Assembly: GCA_017613735.1 (NCBI GenBank)
Contig: JAGADF010000009.1
Span: 248,001 to 312,000 of the forward strand
Source: Clostridia bacterium
Lineage (GTDB): Bacteria > Bacillota > Clostridia > Oscillospirales > Acutalibacteraceae
Reading direction: 5' to 3'
DNA: 64,000 nucleotides
A model generated the notes under the pieces. The model saw only the letters and a list, made by a program, of their open reading frames with translations, did no database searches and was not told where the DNA came from. Position numbers and translations under genes: made by a program. Position 1 is the first letter of the stretch. Every line of letters starts with the position of its first letter. Below, one piece after another: positions 8,458 through 16,421 of the stretch.

Positions 8458-9996
8458 ATGAAAACTCCTTATTTGTTATGTATAATGGACGGTTTCGGAT
8501 ACAATCCCGATTCGTACGGTAACGCTATCCGCGCCGCAAAAAAGCCCAACCTTGACAGGATTTTCAAAGAATATCCCACAACGCTTATAGGCGCGTCGGG
8601 TATGGACGTCGGTCTTCCCGACGGTCAGATGGGCAACTCCGAGGTCGGTCATACAAATATCGGCGCGGGAAGAGTTGTATATCAGGAACTTACGAGAATT
8701 ACAAAGTCCATTCAGGACGGCGATTTCTTTACCAATGATGTTATCGTAAAGGCTGTCGACAACGCACTTGAAAAGGGGACTGCGCTTCATCTAATCGGTC
8801 TTCTTTCAGACGGCGGAGTTCACAGCCACAATACTCATCTTTACGCGTTCCTTGAACTCGCGAAGAGAAAAGGTCTTGACAGAGTTTACGTTCACTGCCT
8901 CCTTGACGGAAGAGACGTTCCTCCGGCTTCGGGCGTTGAATACATTGAAGAGCTTGAAGAAAAGTTCAAAGAAATAGGCGTTGGCAAAATTGCTACCGTT
9001 ATGGGCAGATTTTACGCTATGGACAGAGATAACCTCTGGGACAGAGTCGGTCTTGCATACAACGCTATGGTTTACGGCGACGGTTTTCAGTTTGACGACG
9101 CCGTTACGGCAGTTAAAAAGAGTTATGAAACCATTGACGGCGACGGTAAATACCTTACTGACGAATTTGTTATGCCTACCGTTATTTCAAAGGACGGTAT
9201 GATTAAAGCAAACGATTCGGTTGTATTCTATAATTTCAGACCCGACAGAGCGAGAGAGATTACACGCGCTTTTGTCGACCCCGACTTTACCGGATTTGAG
9301 AGAAGAGAATTCTTCCCGCTTTATTATGTCTGCATGACACAGTATGACGCGCTTATGCCTAATGTTGAGGTAGCATTTAAGCCTGAGTCGCTTGTCAATA
9401 CGATGGGCGAATACCTTTCAAACCTCGGTAAAACTCAGCTTCGTATTGCCGAGACTCAGAAATACGCGCACGTTACGTTCTTCTTCAACGGCGGCAGAGA
9501 GCTTCAGTATAAAGGCGAGGACAGAATCCTTATTGACTCTCCCAAGATTTCCACCTTTGACCTTAAGCCCGAAATGAGCGCGTATGAAGTAACCGACGCT
9601 CTTGTTCCGAAGATTTTAAGCGGCGAGTACGATTTGATTGTTCTTAATTTCGCTAACTGCGATATGGTCGGTCATACGGGCATATTTGACGCTGCCGTTA
9701 AGGCTGTAGAAGCGGTTGACGAATGCGTAGGCAGAGTAATCGACGCCGTTCTTCAGATGGGCGGAGCCGCTCTTCTTACCGCAGACCACGGTAATGCCGA
9801 TAAAATGCTTGAAGCGGACGGCACGCCTTTCACGGCGCATACGACAAACCTTGTTCCGCTTTCCTGTATCGGAATGGGCGACGTCAAGCTTAAAAAAGAG
9901 GGCGGACGTCTTTGTGATTTAAGCCCGACGCTTCTTGATATGATGGGAATTGAAAAACCTGCCGAAATGACCGGTGTTTCGCTCATTGAAAAATAA
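8458..9996 (+). CDS. gpmI: 2,3-bisphosphoglycerate-independent phosphoglycerate mutase
   Basis: Interconverts 3- and 2-phosphoglycerate without the bisphospho cofactor. The 512-residue length is typical for the Mn2+-dependent alkaline-phosphatase-fold enzyme. The phosphorylated serine is S61 in GQMGNSEVGH; metal ligands are seen in MDGFGYN (D11), VGHTG and TADHGNAD. HCLLDGRDVPP (about 145) belongs to the inserted transferase domain. It starts 16 bases after tpiA and is followed by a strong terminator. Its dependence on Mn2+ is a link to the Mn2+ riboswitch at 34.6 kb only in the general sense. Confidence 0.97.
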   Translation: MKTPYLLCIMDGFGYNPDSYGNAIRAAKKPNLDRIFKEYPTTLIGASGMDVGLPDGQMGNSEVGHTNIGAGRVVYQELTRITKSIQDGDFFTNDVIVKAVDNALEKGTALHLIGLLSDGGVHSHNTHLYAFLELAKRKGLDRVYVHCLLDGRDVPPASGVEYIEELEEKFKEIGVGKIATVMGRFYAMDRDNLWDRVGLAYNAMVYGDGFQFDDAVTAVKKSYETIDGDGKYLTDEFVMPTVISKDGMIKANDSVVFYNFRPDRAREITRAFVDPDFTGFERREFFPLYYVCMTQYDALMPNVEVAFKPESLVNTMGEYLSNLGKTQLRIAETQKYAHVTFFFNGGRELQYKGEDRILIDSPKISTFDLKPEMSAYEVTDALVPKILSGEYDLIVLNFANCDMVGHTGIFDAAVKAVEAVDECVGRVIDAVLQMGGAALLTADHGNADKMLEADGTPFTAHTTNLVPLSCIGMGDVKLKKEGGRLCDLSPTLLDMMGIEKPAEMTGVSLIEK

Positions 9997-10009
9997 TATA
10001 ATCATTTTT

Positions 10010-10046
10010 AAAGGCGCAGCCGTGTTTAACGGTTACGCCTTTTTTT
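10010..10046 (+). terminator. Intrinsic terminator after gpmI
   Basis: An imperfect 13-bp stem (10010-10022 with 10030-10042; about one mismatch), 7-base loop and a T run to 10046. The -35 box of the next gene starts two bases later. Confidence 0.85.
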
Positions 10047-10047
10047 C

Positions 10048-10076
10048 TTGACAAGAGTCGATTTGTGTCATATTAT
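10048..10076 (+). promoter_or_regulatory. Sigma-A promoter of the AbrB-like gene
   Basis: -35 TTGACA (10048-10053), 17-base spacer, -10 TATTAT (10071-10076), directly behind the gpmI terminator. Confidence 0.78.
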
Positions 10077-10121
10077 TAATAGAGATATTTGGGAAAAATG
10101 CCATTTAATGGAGGATTTGAT

Positions 10122-10370
10122 ATGAAATCGACAGGTTTTGTCAGAAGAATAGATGAAGCCGGCAGAATCGTTTTGCCAAAGGAGCTTCGCAAACAGCTTC
10201 ACCTTATCGAAAACGAAAGCTCGCTTGAGTTTTATACTACCGAGGATTCAATTATTCTTAAAAAATACGAGCCTTCCTGTATGTTCTGCAATAAGGTTGA
10301 AAACACCGTCGAATATGAAGGCGTTAAGATTTGCAGGGACTGTATCGAAAAGCTTAACAAACTTAAATAA
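10122..10370 (+). CDS. AbrB/SpoVT-type regulator with a C-terminal Cys4 knuckle
   Basis: An 82-residue DNA-binding protein. Residues 5-48 form a swapped-hairpin AbrB domain, with GFVRRIDEAGRIVLPKELR as the signature. The C-terminal part carries C53-x2-C56 and C71-x2-C74, a likely zinc knuckle. Two upstream in-frame ATGs (10089, 10098) lack an SD; TGGAGG before ATG 10122 decides the start. AbrB-like proteins act as dimers or tetramers controlling stationary-phase or sporulation genes. It is a monocistronic unit between a promoter and a bidirectional terminator, so target genes are not visible. Confidence 0.9.
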   Translation: MKSTGFVRRIDEAGRIVLPKELRKQLHLIENESSLEFYTTEDSIILKKYEPSCMFCNKVENTVEYEGVKICRDCIEKLNKLK

Positions 10371-10383
10371 AAAACGACAAAAT

Positions 10384-10413
10384 AAAAAGGACACGATGTT
10401 TCGTGTCCTTTTT
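10384..10413. terminator. Bidirectional terminator between the AbrB-like gene and SCP2 gene
   Basis: A perfect 13-bp stem (10384-10396 with 10401-10413) with a 4-base loop; the stem itself carries the A and T runs, so it serves both converging genes. Confidence 0.9.
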
Positions 10414-10427
10414 ATTTTCCTATAAGA

Positions 10428-10751
10428 TTATTTAGCAAGTTTAAGAACCTTGAGTACGGCATCAATATCGCCGTCGACAATAACCTTGCCGCTCTCAAAA
10501 GCTGCCTTGGGATCAAGCTTACCTTCAAGAAGCTTGATAAGGTTTGTCGGGTTAACAGTAACGATAGCGTTATGATCATAATAATCATAGGGCTCAACGT
10601 TTACTTTGTGATCCTTAACTTCGATATAGAAGATGCCCTGAGTGTTTTTGCCTTCGAGGTTAACCTGAAGAGCAACAACGCCGTCAATCTTTTTAGCGTT
10701 TGAATCAACAAACTTGCTGCGAACCTTTTCGACTACCTGCTCGTATGTCAT
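10428..10751 (-). CDS. SCP2 sterol-binding domain protein
   Basis: A 107-residue protein made of a single SCP2-like domain: an N-terminal helix, a five-strand sheet (including GIFYIEVKDHKVNVEP) and C-terminal helices ending in GKVIVDGDIDAVLKVLKL. The domain forms a hydrophobic tunnel that binds lipids or acyl groups; in bacteria the ligand of such stand-alone proteins is unknown. AAAGGAA lies upstream of the ATG with a rather long gap. It has its own promoter and a shared terminator. Cytoplasmic. Confidence 0.88.
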   Translation of the reverse strand: MTYEQVVEKVRSKFVDSNAKKIDGVVALQVNLEGKNTQGIFYIEVKDHKVNVEPYDYYDHNAIVTVNPTNLIKLLEGKLDPKAAFESGKVIVDGDIDAVLKVLKLAK

Positions 10752-10782
10752 TACAAGTCATTCCTTTCTTAAATTTGCAAAG

Positions 10783-10811
10783 ATTTTAGCATAACAAAAC
10801 CATATTTTCAA
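10783..10811 (-). promoter_or_regulatory. Sigma-A promoter of the SCP2 gene
   Basis: Minus strand: -35 TTGAAA (10811-10806), 17-base spacer, -10 TAAAAT (10788-10783). Confidence 0.72.
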
Positions 10812-10881
10812 GGGGAATTTTGTAAAACGGGATTTTATACAAAAATTTCTGAAATTTCATCGAAAAATCATTAAATTTATA

Positions 10882-10910
10882 ATGACATTTTTATAAAAAT
10901 ATAGTATAAT
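10882..10910 (+). promoter_or_regulatory. Sigma-A promoter of the hydrolase-miaB region
   Basis: -35 ATGACA (10882-10887), 17-base spacer, -10 TATAAT (10905-10910). No terminator is visible between here and the DivIVA region, so it may drive a long transcript. Confidence 0.7.
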
Positions 10911-10943
10911 ACTTTAAATATGAATTAATGAGGAGTGAATATT

Positions 10944-11894
10944 GTGTCCGTTATTAAAAAAGAGGCATATTTCAATTCTTCTACGGGTGAAAACAGGATA
11001 AGAACTTTAATATGGCAGGATGACAGCGTTAAACCGAAGGCTGTTGTTCAGATTGCTCACGGTATGGCTGAACATATAGACAGATACGACGATTTCGCGC
11101 GTTTCCTTGTTTCAAACGGTTACGTTGTTTGCGGCAACGACCATTTAGGTCACGGCAAAAGCGTCAATACGCCTTATGATTTAGGTTATTTCGCCGAATA
11201 CGACGGTGATAAAAGGCTTGTCGACGATATGCACATTCTTTCAAAAATAATGAAGAAGCGCTTTCCTTCGGTCCCGTATATTCTTTTCGGTCACAGTATG
11301 GGCTCTCTTTGCGCAAGAGTTTTTGCAATGCATTTCGGCAACGAGCTTGACGGCGTAGTTTTCTGCGGAACGCTTAACGTTCCGTACGCTTCGCCCTTAC
11401 TTATACCGCTTTTTGAAAAACTGACTGATAAATTCGGTTCACACGCCGACGTCGACAAGGTTGTTTCAGCCGTAAATAAAGCTCAGGTTCTTTTAACGAG
11501 AGATGAACGCGCTGCGGTTTCGTGGCTTAGCTCCAACAGCGAAAACTGGGACAATTACGAAAATGACGAGCTTTGCGGTTTCCCGTTTAAACTCGGCGGT
11601 TACCGCGACCTTGTTGCTCTTGCGTGCGAAGCATGTCAGCCCGACTGGGCAGAGATGATTCCTTTAGGCTTGCCGATTATGGTGATTTCAGGCGCGCTTG
11701 ACCCTATCAGTATGAAAGGAAGAACTGCTTTAAAAGCTTCCGACCAACTCGCGATTGCGGGGCATGAAGTTGAGCCGATTCTTTACCCCGGAAACAAGCA
11801 CGAAATACTTAACGAAAAAGATAACGACATTGTTTATAACGACATTCTTAAATTCTTTAACGGGATTGTTGATAAATCGGAGGTTGTTGCTTGA
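10944..11894 (+). CDS. Alpha/beta hydrolase, monoacylglycerol lipase-like
   Basis: A 316-residue cytoplasmic serine hydrolase (no signal peptide) of the lysophospholipase/monoacylglycerol lipase type. It shows the oxyanion-hole HGMAEH (39-44), CGNDHLGHGKS (63-73), the nucleophile S118 in FGHSMG, the Asp in ISGALDP and the His in GNKHE near the C-terminus. A GTG at 10935 overlaps the SD AGGAG (10931-10935), so GTG 10944 with an 8-base gap is the better start. The stop overlaps the miaB start (TTGA), so the two are translationally coupled; there is no obvious functional link. Confidence 0.87.
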   Translation: MSVIKKEAYFNSSTGENRIRTLIWQDDSVKPKAVVQIAHGMAEHIDRYDDFARFLVSNGYVVCGNDHLGHGKSVNTPYDLGYFAEYDGDKRLVDDMHILSKIMKKRFPSVPYILFGHSMGSLCARVFAMHFGNELDGVVFCGTLNVPYASPLLIPLFEKLTDKFGSHADVDKVVSAVNKAQVLLTRDERAAVSWLSSNSENWDNYENDELCGFPFKLGGYRDLVALACEACQPDWAEMIPLGLPIMVISGALDPISMKGRTALKASDQLAIAGHEVEPILYPGNKHEILNEKDNDIVYNDILKFFNGIVDKSEVVA

Positions 11895-13315
11895 ATAAGA
11901 CAACTGTAAGCGAAGAAGAAAGACTGTTTCAGCATCAGTTTACATTAAAGGTTCAAAGCATTCTTTCGGCGCGTTATGATAAAAGACCTCTTGCTTTTGT
12001 TCATACATACGGCTGTCAGGGTAATGTCGCCGACAGTGAACGAATTAAGGGAATGCTTTATGAAATGGGCTACGATTTTACCGACGATATAGGTCAGGCG
12101 GATTTTGTTTTATATAACACGTGCGCAGTGCGCGAACACGCCGAAGACAGAGTATTCGGTAACGTCGGGGCGCTAAAGCCTTATAAAAAGGACAAGCCTT
12201 CAATGAAAATCGCTTTATGCGGCTGTATGATGCAGCAGCAGCATATCAGAGATAAGATGTATAAAAGCTATCCGTTTGTTGACCTTGTTTTCGGTACTCA
12301 CGCGATATATAAATTCCCGCAGTTGATGTTCGAAATGCTTTCGGGCGGAAAAAGAGTTTATTTCGCTCCCGACGACAACGGTCTGATTATGGAGGATGTT
12401 CCGGTTTTCAGAGATAAGGATTCAAAAGCCTGGCTCCCGATAATGTACGGATGCAATAATTTCTGTACCTACTGTATTGTTCCTTATGTCCGCGGAAGAG
12501 AGAGAAGCAGGGAACCCGAAAGAATTATTAATGAAGCGAAAGAACTTATTTCGCAGGGATATAAGGACATTACACTTCTCGGTCAGAACGTTAATTCATA
12601 CGGTAAGAATACGGATTTCAACATTGACTTTGCCGACCTTATTAAAGAGATTAATTCTCTTGAAGGCGATTTCATAATTCGTTTTATGACGTCTCATCCA
12701 AAGGACTGTACGAAAAAGCTGCTTGATACCATGGCTTCGTGTGATAAGGTCGCAAAGCACATTCATTTGCCGTTTCAGTCGGGTAACGACAGAATATTAA
12801 AGCAGATGAACAGGCATTACACGAGGGAAAAATACCTTGAGCTTATCAATTATGCGAAAAAAGTAATGCCCGATATTTCAATTACGAGCGACGTTATCGT
12901 CGGATTTCCCGGTGAAACGACGGAAGAATTCAACGACACGCTTTCGCTTATTAAAGAGGTTGAATTCACTTCACTTTTCACCTTTATTTATTCAAAACGC
13001 GAGGGAACTCCCGCGTCGCTTATGGACGACCCGATTTCAAAGGAAGAAAAATCAAGACGCTTTAAGGAGCTTTGCGATTTACAGGAACAGATTGCCGCCA
13101 AACGTACTGCAAAGATGAACGGCAAAACTTACAGAGTACTTTGCGAAGGAATAAGCAGAAACGACTCTTCGCTTCTTTCTGGAAGAACGGACGGGAACGT
13201 AATAATTGAATTTAAAGGCGATAATTCGTTAATCGGTAAATACGTGAATGTTAAAGTTACGCAGCCGCTTAACTGGATTGTCAGAGGAGAGTTTATTAAT
13301 GTCCTTAACGGATAA
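11891..13315 (+). CDS. miaB: tRNA 2-methylthio-N6-dimethylallyladenosine synthase
   Basis: Radical SAM methylthiotransferase that turns i6A37 into ms2i6A37 in tRNAs reading UNN codons. The 474-residue protein has an N-terminal UPF0004 domain with three cluster cysteines (YGCQGN, CAVREH, CGCMM), the radical SAM CxxxCxxC in CNNFCTYCIVPY near residue 195, and a C-terminal TRAM domain. Start TTG 11891 is set by GGAGG at 11879-11883. miaA, which makes its substrate i6A, lies in the same gene cluster behind mutSL. A 30-40 residue N-terminal lead before the first domain is normal for Clostridia. Confidence 0.95.
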   Translation: MNKTTVSEEERLFQHQFTLKVQSILSARYDKRPLAFVHTYGCQGNVADSERIKGMLYEMGYDFTDDIGQADFVLYNTCAVREHAEDRVFGNVGALKPYKKDKPSMKIALCGCMMQQQHIRDKMYKSYPFVDLVFGTHAIYKFPQLMFEMLSGGKRVYFAPDDNGLIMEDVPVFRDKDSKAWLPIMYGCNNFCTYCIVPYVRGRERSREPERIINEAKELISQGYKDITLLGQNVNSYGKNTDFNIDFADLIKEINSLEGDFIIRFMTSHPKDCTKKLLDTMASCDKVAKHIHLPFQSGNDRILKQMNRHYTREKYLELINYAKKVMPDISITSDVIVGFPGETTEEFNDTLSLIKEVEFTSLFTFIYSKREGTPASLMDDPISKEEKSRRFKELCDLQEQIAAKRTAKMNGKTYRVLCEGISRNDSSLLSGRTDGNVIIEFKGDNSLIGKYVNVKVTQPLNWIVRGEFINVLNG

Positions 13316-13349
13316 AATATTTATAAACAATTTTTAAGGAGTTTTTAAA

Positions 13350-13772
13350 ATGGAAGAAGTAATCAGATTAACAAGAGAACTCGGAAAAGCCATTCAGAAG
13401 AATGAAAAATATCTCAACTATGTTGAGGCGAGAAAGGCTAATGACGCCGACGAGGAGCTTACGGCTCTTATGTCAAAGATAAATCTTATACAGGCTTCAT
13501 ATCAGCAGGAAGCTTCAAGAGAAGACGCGAGTGAAGATAAGATGAGAGCCTATGACGAGGAATTCCGTCAGGTTTATTCTCAGATTATGATGAATAAGAC
13601 AATGCAGAATTTCGAAGCAGTAAGAAAAGAGCTTGACGATATGATGAATTATCTTACCGGTATTCTTGCTCTCTGCGTTAACGGTCAGGATCCCGATACC
13701 TGCGAGCCCGCTCCTGCAGGCTGCACCGGCTCATGCAGCACTTGCGGAAGCGATTGTTCTTCGGCTCAGTAA
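13350..13772 (+). CDS. YlbF/YmcA family protein with cysteine-rich tail
   Basis: A 140-residue all-helical protein. Residues 1-105 match the YlbF/YmcA (Com_YlbF) family, which in Bacillus forms a complex with YaaT that affects RNase Y activity, sporulation and competence. The last 32 residues hold six cysteines (C109, C118, C125, C129, C132, C136) in a Gly/Ser-rich, probably flexible tail. The Bacillus complex is reported to carry iron-sulfur clusters, so the tail may bind a cluster or metal (inference). It sits between miaB and mutS, an order I know from other Clostridia. SD AAGGAG before ATG 13350. Confidence 0.88.
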   Translation: MEEVIRLTRELGKAIQKNEKYLNYVEARKANDADEELTALMSKINLIQASYQQEASREDASEDKMRAYDEEFRQVYSQIMMNKTMQNFEAVRKELDDMMNYLTGILALCVNGQDPDTCEPAPAGCTGSCSTCGSDCSSAQ

Positions 13773-13802
13773 TTTATTTTCTTTCAAAGGGTGTGAAAGC
13801 GG

Positions 13803-16403
13803 ATGGCATTGTCACCGATGATGCAACAGTATTTTAAAATTAAAGAACAGTACAGCGATGCCATTTTGCTTTTCAGGCTCGGCGATTTCTATGAAATGTT
13901 CTTTGATGACGCAAAAACTGCGTCGAAAGAGCTTGAACTTGTACTTACGGGCAGGGACTGCGGTCTTGAAGAGCGCGCGCCAATGTGCGGCGTGCCGTTT
14001 CACAGCGCGGATTCATATATAGCCAAGCTTGTTTCAAAGGGTTACAAAGTAGCAATTTGCGAACAGATGGAAGACCCCGCAACCGCAAAAGGAATCGTTG
14101 ACAGAGATATCGTCAGGGTTTTGTCTGCGGGGACAGTTATCGAAAGCAGTATGCTCGACGAAAGCAAGAATAATTTCCTTGCCGGTATTTATTGCTCTGA
14201 AAATGAAACTGCGCTTTGCTTTACGGACATTTCCACGGGCGAAATTCATCTGACTTTATTCGGTAACGACGAAAATAAGGTTCTCAACGAGCTTTCCAGA
14301 TTTGAACCGAGTGAAATTATAATTAATTCTGACGCTTCATCAAATAAAGGTTTGAAAACTTATCTTCTTCGTAACGAAATAACTGTTGAAACTCTTGAGG
14401 ATGAATTTGATTACAATTCGTGTATCGCTCTTATTACGAAACATTTTAACTGCGTTTCGCTTGAGGAGCTTAATATTACTCCTTCTAAGGCGGTTGCCTG
14501 CGTATTGGGCGGTACGCTCGCTTATCTTAAAAACGCGCAGAGAGCGGATTTAAGCAATCTAAGAAACATTGATTTCTATTCGGATGAAAAGTTTATGCAT
14601 CTTGATTTTTCTGCAAGGCGTAATCTTGAAATCACCGAAACCATGCGCGAAAGAGAAAAGCGCGGCTCGCTTCTCTGGGTAATTGATAAGACAAAGACAT
14701 CAATGGGCAAAAGAAGGCTCAGAAGCTTTATTGAACGACCGCTGATGAATACAGTCGAAATCGACAAGCGTCTTAATGCGGTTGAAGAGCTTTATGACAA
14801 AACCTCGCTCAGAAACGATTTGATTGAAAATCTTAACGGTATTTATGACATTGAACGCCTTATGACGAGAATAGTCTACGGTACCGCAAATGCTAAGGAG
14901 CTTCTTTCGCTTTCATCGGCTCTCGCTCCGTTGCCTGAGATTAAAAGTCTTTTGTCAAAAGCGGACAGTCAGCTTTTAAAGGAAACCTGCGAAAATATTG
15001 ACACTCTTTCCGATATTAAAAATCTAATCGACAGGGCGATTAAAGAAGACGCTCCGTTTTCGGTTCGCGAGGGCGATATGATAAAACCCGGCTTCAATAA
15101 AGAGCTTGACGAATTACGCGAGCTTGTTTCCGGCGGCAAGGGCTTTATAAATGAGCTTGAATTAAGAGAACAGGAAAGAACTGGAATAAAGAAGCTTAAA
15201 ATCGGTTACAACCGTGTATTCGGTTACTATATTGAGGTTCTTAATTCCTATAAAGAGCTTGTTCCGGAGGACTACATAAGAAAACAGACTCTTTCAAACT
15301 GCGAAAGATATATTACAGACGAATTAAAACAGCTTGAATCGAAGGTTTTAAGCGCGCAGGAACGTATTGTTTCGCTTGAATACGAATTGTTCTCACAGGT
15401 CAGGAAAACAGTCGCCAACGAGCTTTCAAGGACACAGAAAACTGCTCACGCCGTTGCTACGACGGACGCGCTTTGTTCGCTCGCTCACGTTGCGGTAATG
15501 AATAATTACACAAGACCTGCGGTCAATAATTCGGATGTTATTTCAATTAACGGGGGAAGACATCCCGTAATTGAAAAAATCCTTTCAGACGTACCCTTTG
15601 TTCCGAACGACACCGTTCTTGACTGTTCGTCTGACCGCGTAGCGGTAATAACGGGTCCGAATATGGCAGGTAAATCGACCTATATGCGTCAGGTTGCGCT
15701 TATTGTGCTTCTTGCTCAGATCGGTTCTTTCGTTCCCGCTGAAAGCGCGAGTATAGGCGTTGTCGACGCAATATTTACAAGAGTCGGCTCGTCTGACGAT
15801 TTATCGTCGGGTCAGTCTACGTTCATGGTTGAAATGAAAGAGGTAGCCGATATTCTTATAAACGCTACGAAAAAAAGCCTTATTATATTTGATGAAATAG
15901 GCAGGGGAACGTCCACCTATGACGGAATGAGTATTGCAAGGGCTGTTATTGAGTTTTCGGCTGACAAGAAAAAGCTCGGCGCAAAAACGCTTTTCGCAAC
16001 ACATTATCACGAACTGACCGAGCTTGAACAGATAGTCGACGGCGTTAAGAATTATAATATTGCAGTTAAAAAGCGCGGCGACGATATAACGTTCCTTCGC
16101 AGAATTGTCAGAGGGCCTGCGGACGGAAGCTACGGTATTGAGGTAGCTAAGCTTGCCGGCGTTCCCGATTCGGTTGTTAAACGCGCTAAAACCGTTCTCA
16201 AAGCGCTTGAAGAAAACGGCAGTTATACTCCGTCACAAAGCGTTGTAGAAAATGATTTTGAAGAAGATGCTGAGCAGTTTACGTTTGAATCAAATCAGAA
16301 TCATGCTATTGTTGAAAGAATTAAGAATATCGACGTTAACACGCTTACGCCGATTGAGGCATTGTCAATTCTCTATGAATTGAATAAAAAAGCTAACTCT
16401 TAA
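13803..16403 (+). CDS. mutS: DNA mismatch repair protein MutS
   Basis: Recognises base mismatches and small loops and recruits MutL. The 866-residue length is standard for MutS1. The mismatch-reading Phe-x-Glu is visible in RLGDFYEMFFDDA near residue 25; connector, core/lever and clamp domains follow; the ABC ATPase has Walker A GPNMAGKST near residue 618, Walker B IIFDEIGRGTST and the ATHYHEL switch. A C-terminal helix for dimer/tetramer formation closes the protein. The SD (AAGGGTG) is only moderate. mutL follows 18 bases after the stop, so the pair is one operon. Confidence 0.97.
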   Translation: MALSPMMQQYFKIKEQYSDAILLFRLGDFYEMFFDDAKTASKELELVLTGRDCGLEERAPMCGVPFHSADSYIAKLVSKGYKVAICEQMEDPATAKGIVDRDIVRVLSAGTVIESSMLDESKNNFLAGIYCSENETALCFTDISTGEIHLTLFGNDENKVLNELSRFEPSEIIINSDASSNKGLKTYLLRNEITVETLEDEFDYNSCIALITKHFNCVSLEELNITPSKAVACVLGGTLAYLKNAQRADLSNLRNIDFYSDEKFMHLDFSARRNLEITETMREREKRGSLLWVIDKTKTSMGKRRLRSFIERPLMNTVEIDKRLNAVEELYDKTSLRNDLIENLNGIYDIERLMTRIVYGTANAKELLSLSSALAPLPEIKSLLSKADSQLLKETCENIDTLSDIKNLIDRAIKEDAPFSVREGDMIKPGFNKELDELRELVSGGKGFINELELREQERTGIKKLKIGYNRVFGYYIEVLNSYKELVPEDYIRKQTLSNCERYITDELKQLESKVLSAQERIVSLEYELFSQVRKTVANELSRTQKTAHAVATTDALCSLAHVAVMNNYTRPAVNNSDVISINGGRHPVIEKILSDVPFVPNDTVLDCSSDRVAVITGPNMAGKSTYMRQVALIVLLAQIGSFVPAESASIGVVDAIFTRVGSSDDLSSGQSTFMVEMKEVADILINATKKSLIIFDEIGRGTSTYDGMSIARAVIEFSADKKKLGAKTLFATHYHELTELEQIVDGVKNYNIAVKKRGDDITFLRRIVRGPADGSYGIEVAKLAGVPDSVVKRAKTVLKALEENGSYTPSQSVVENDFEEDAEQFTFESNQNHAIVERIKNIDVNTLTPIEALSILYELNKKANS

Positions 16404-16421
16404 ATGAAAGGAGGCGGGTGA

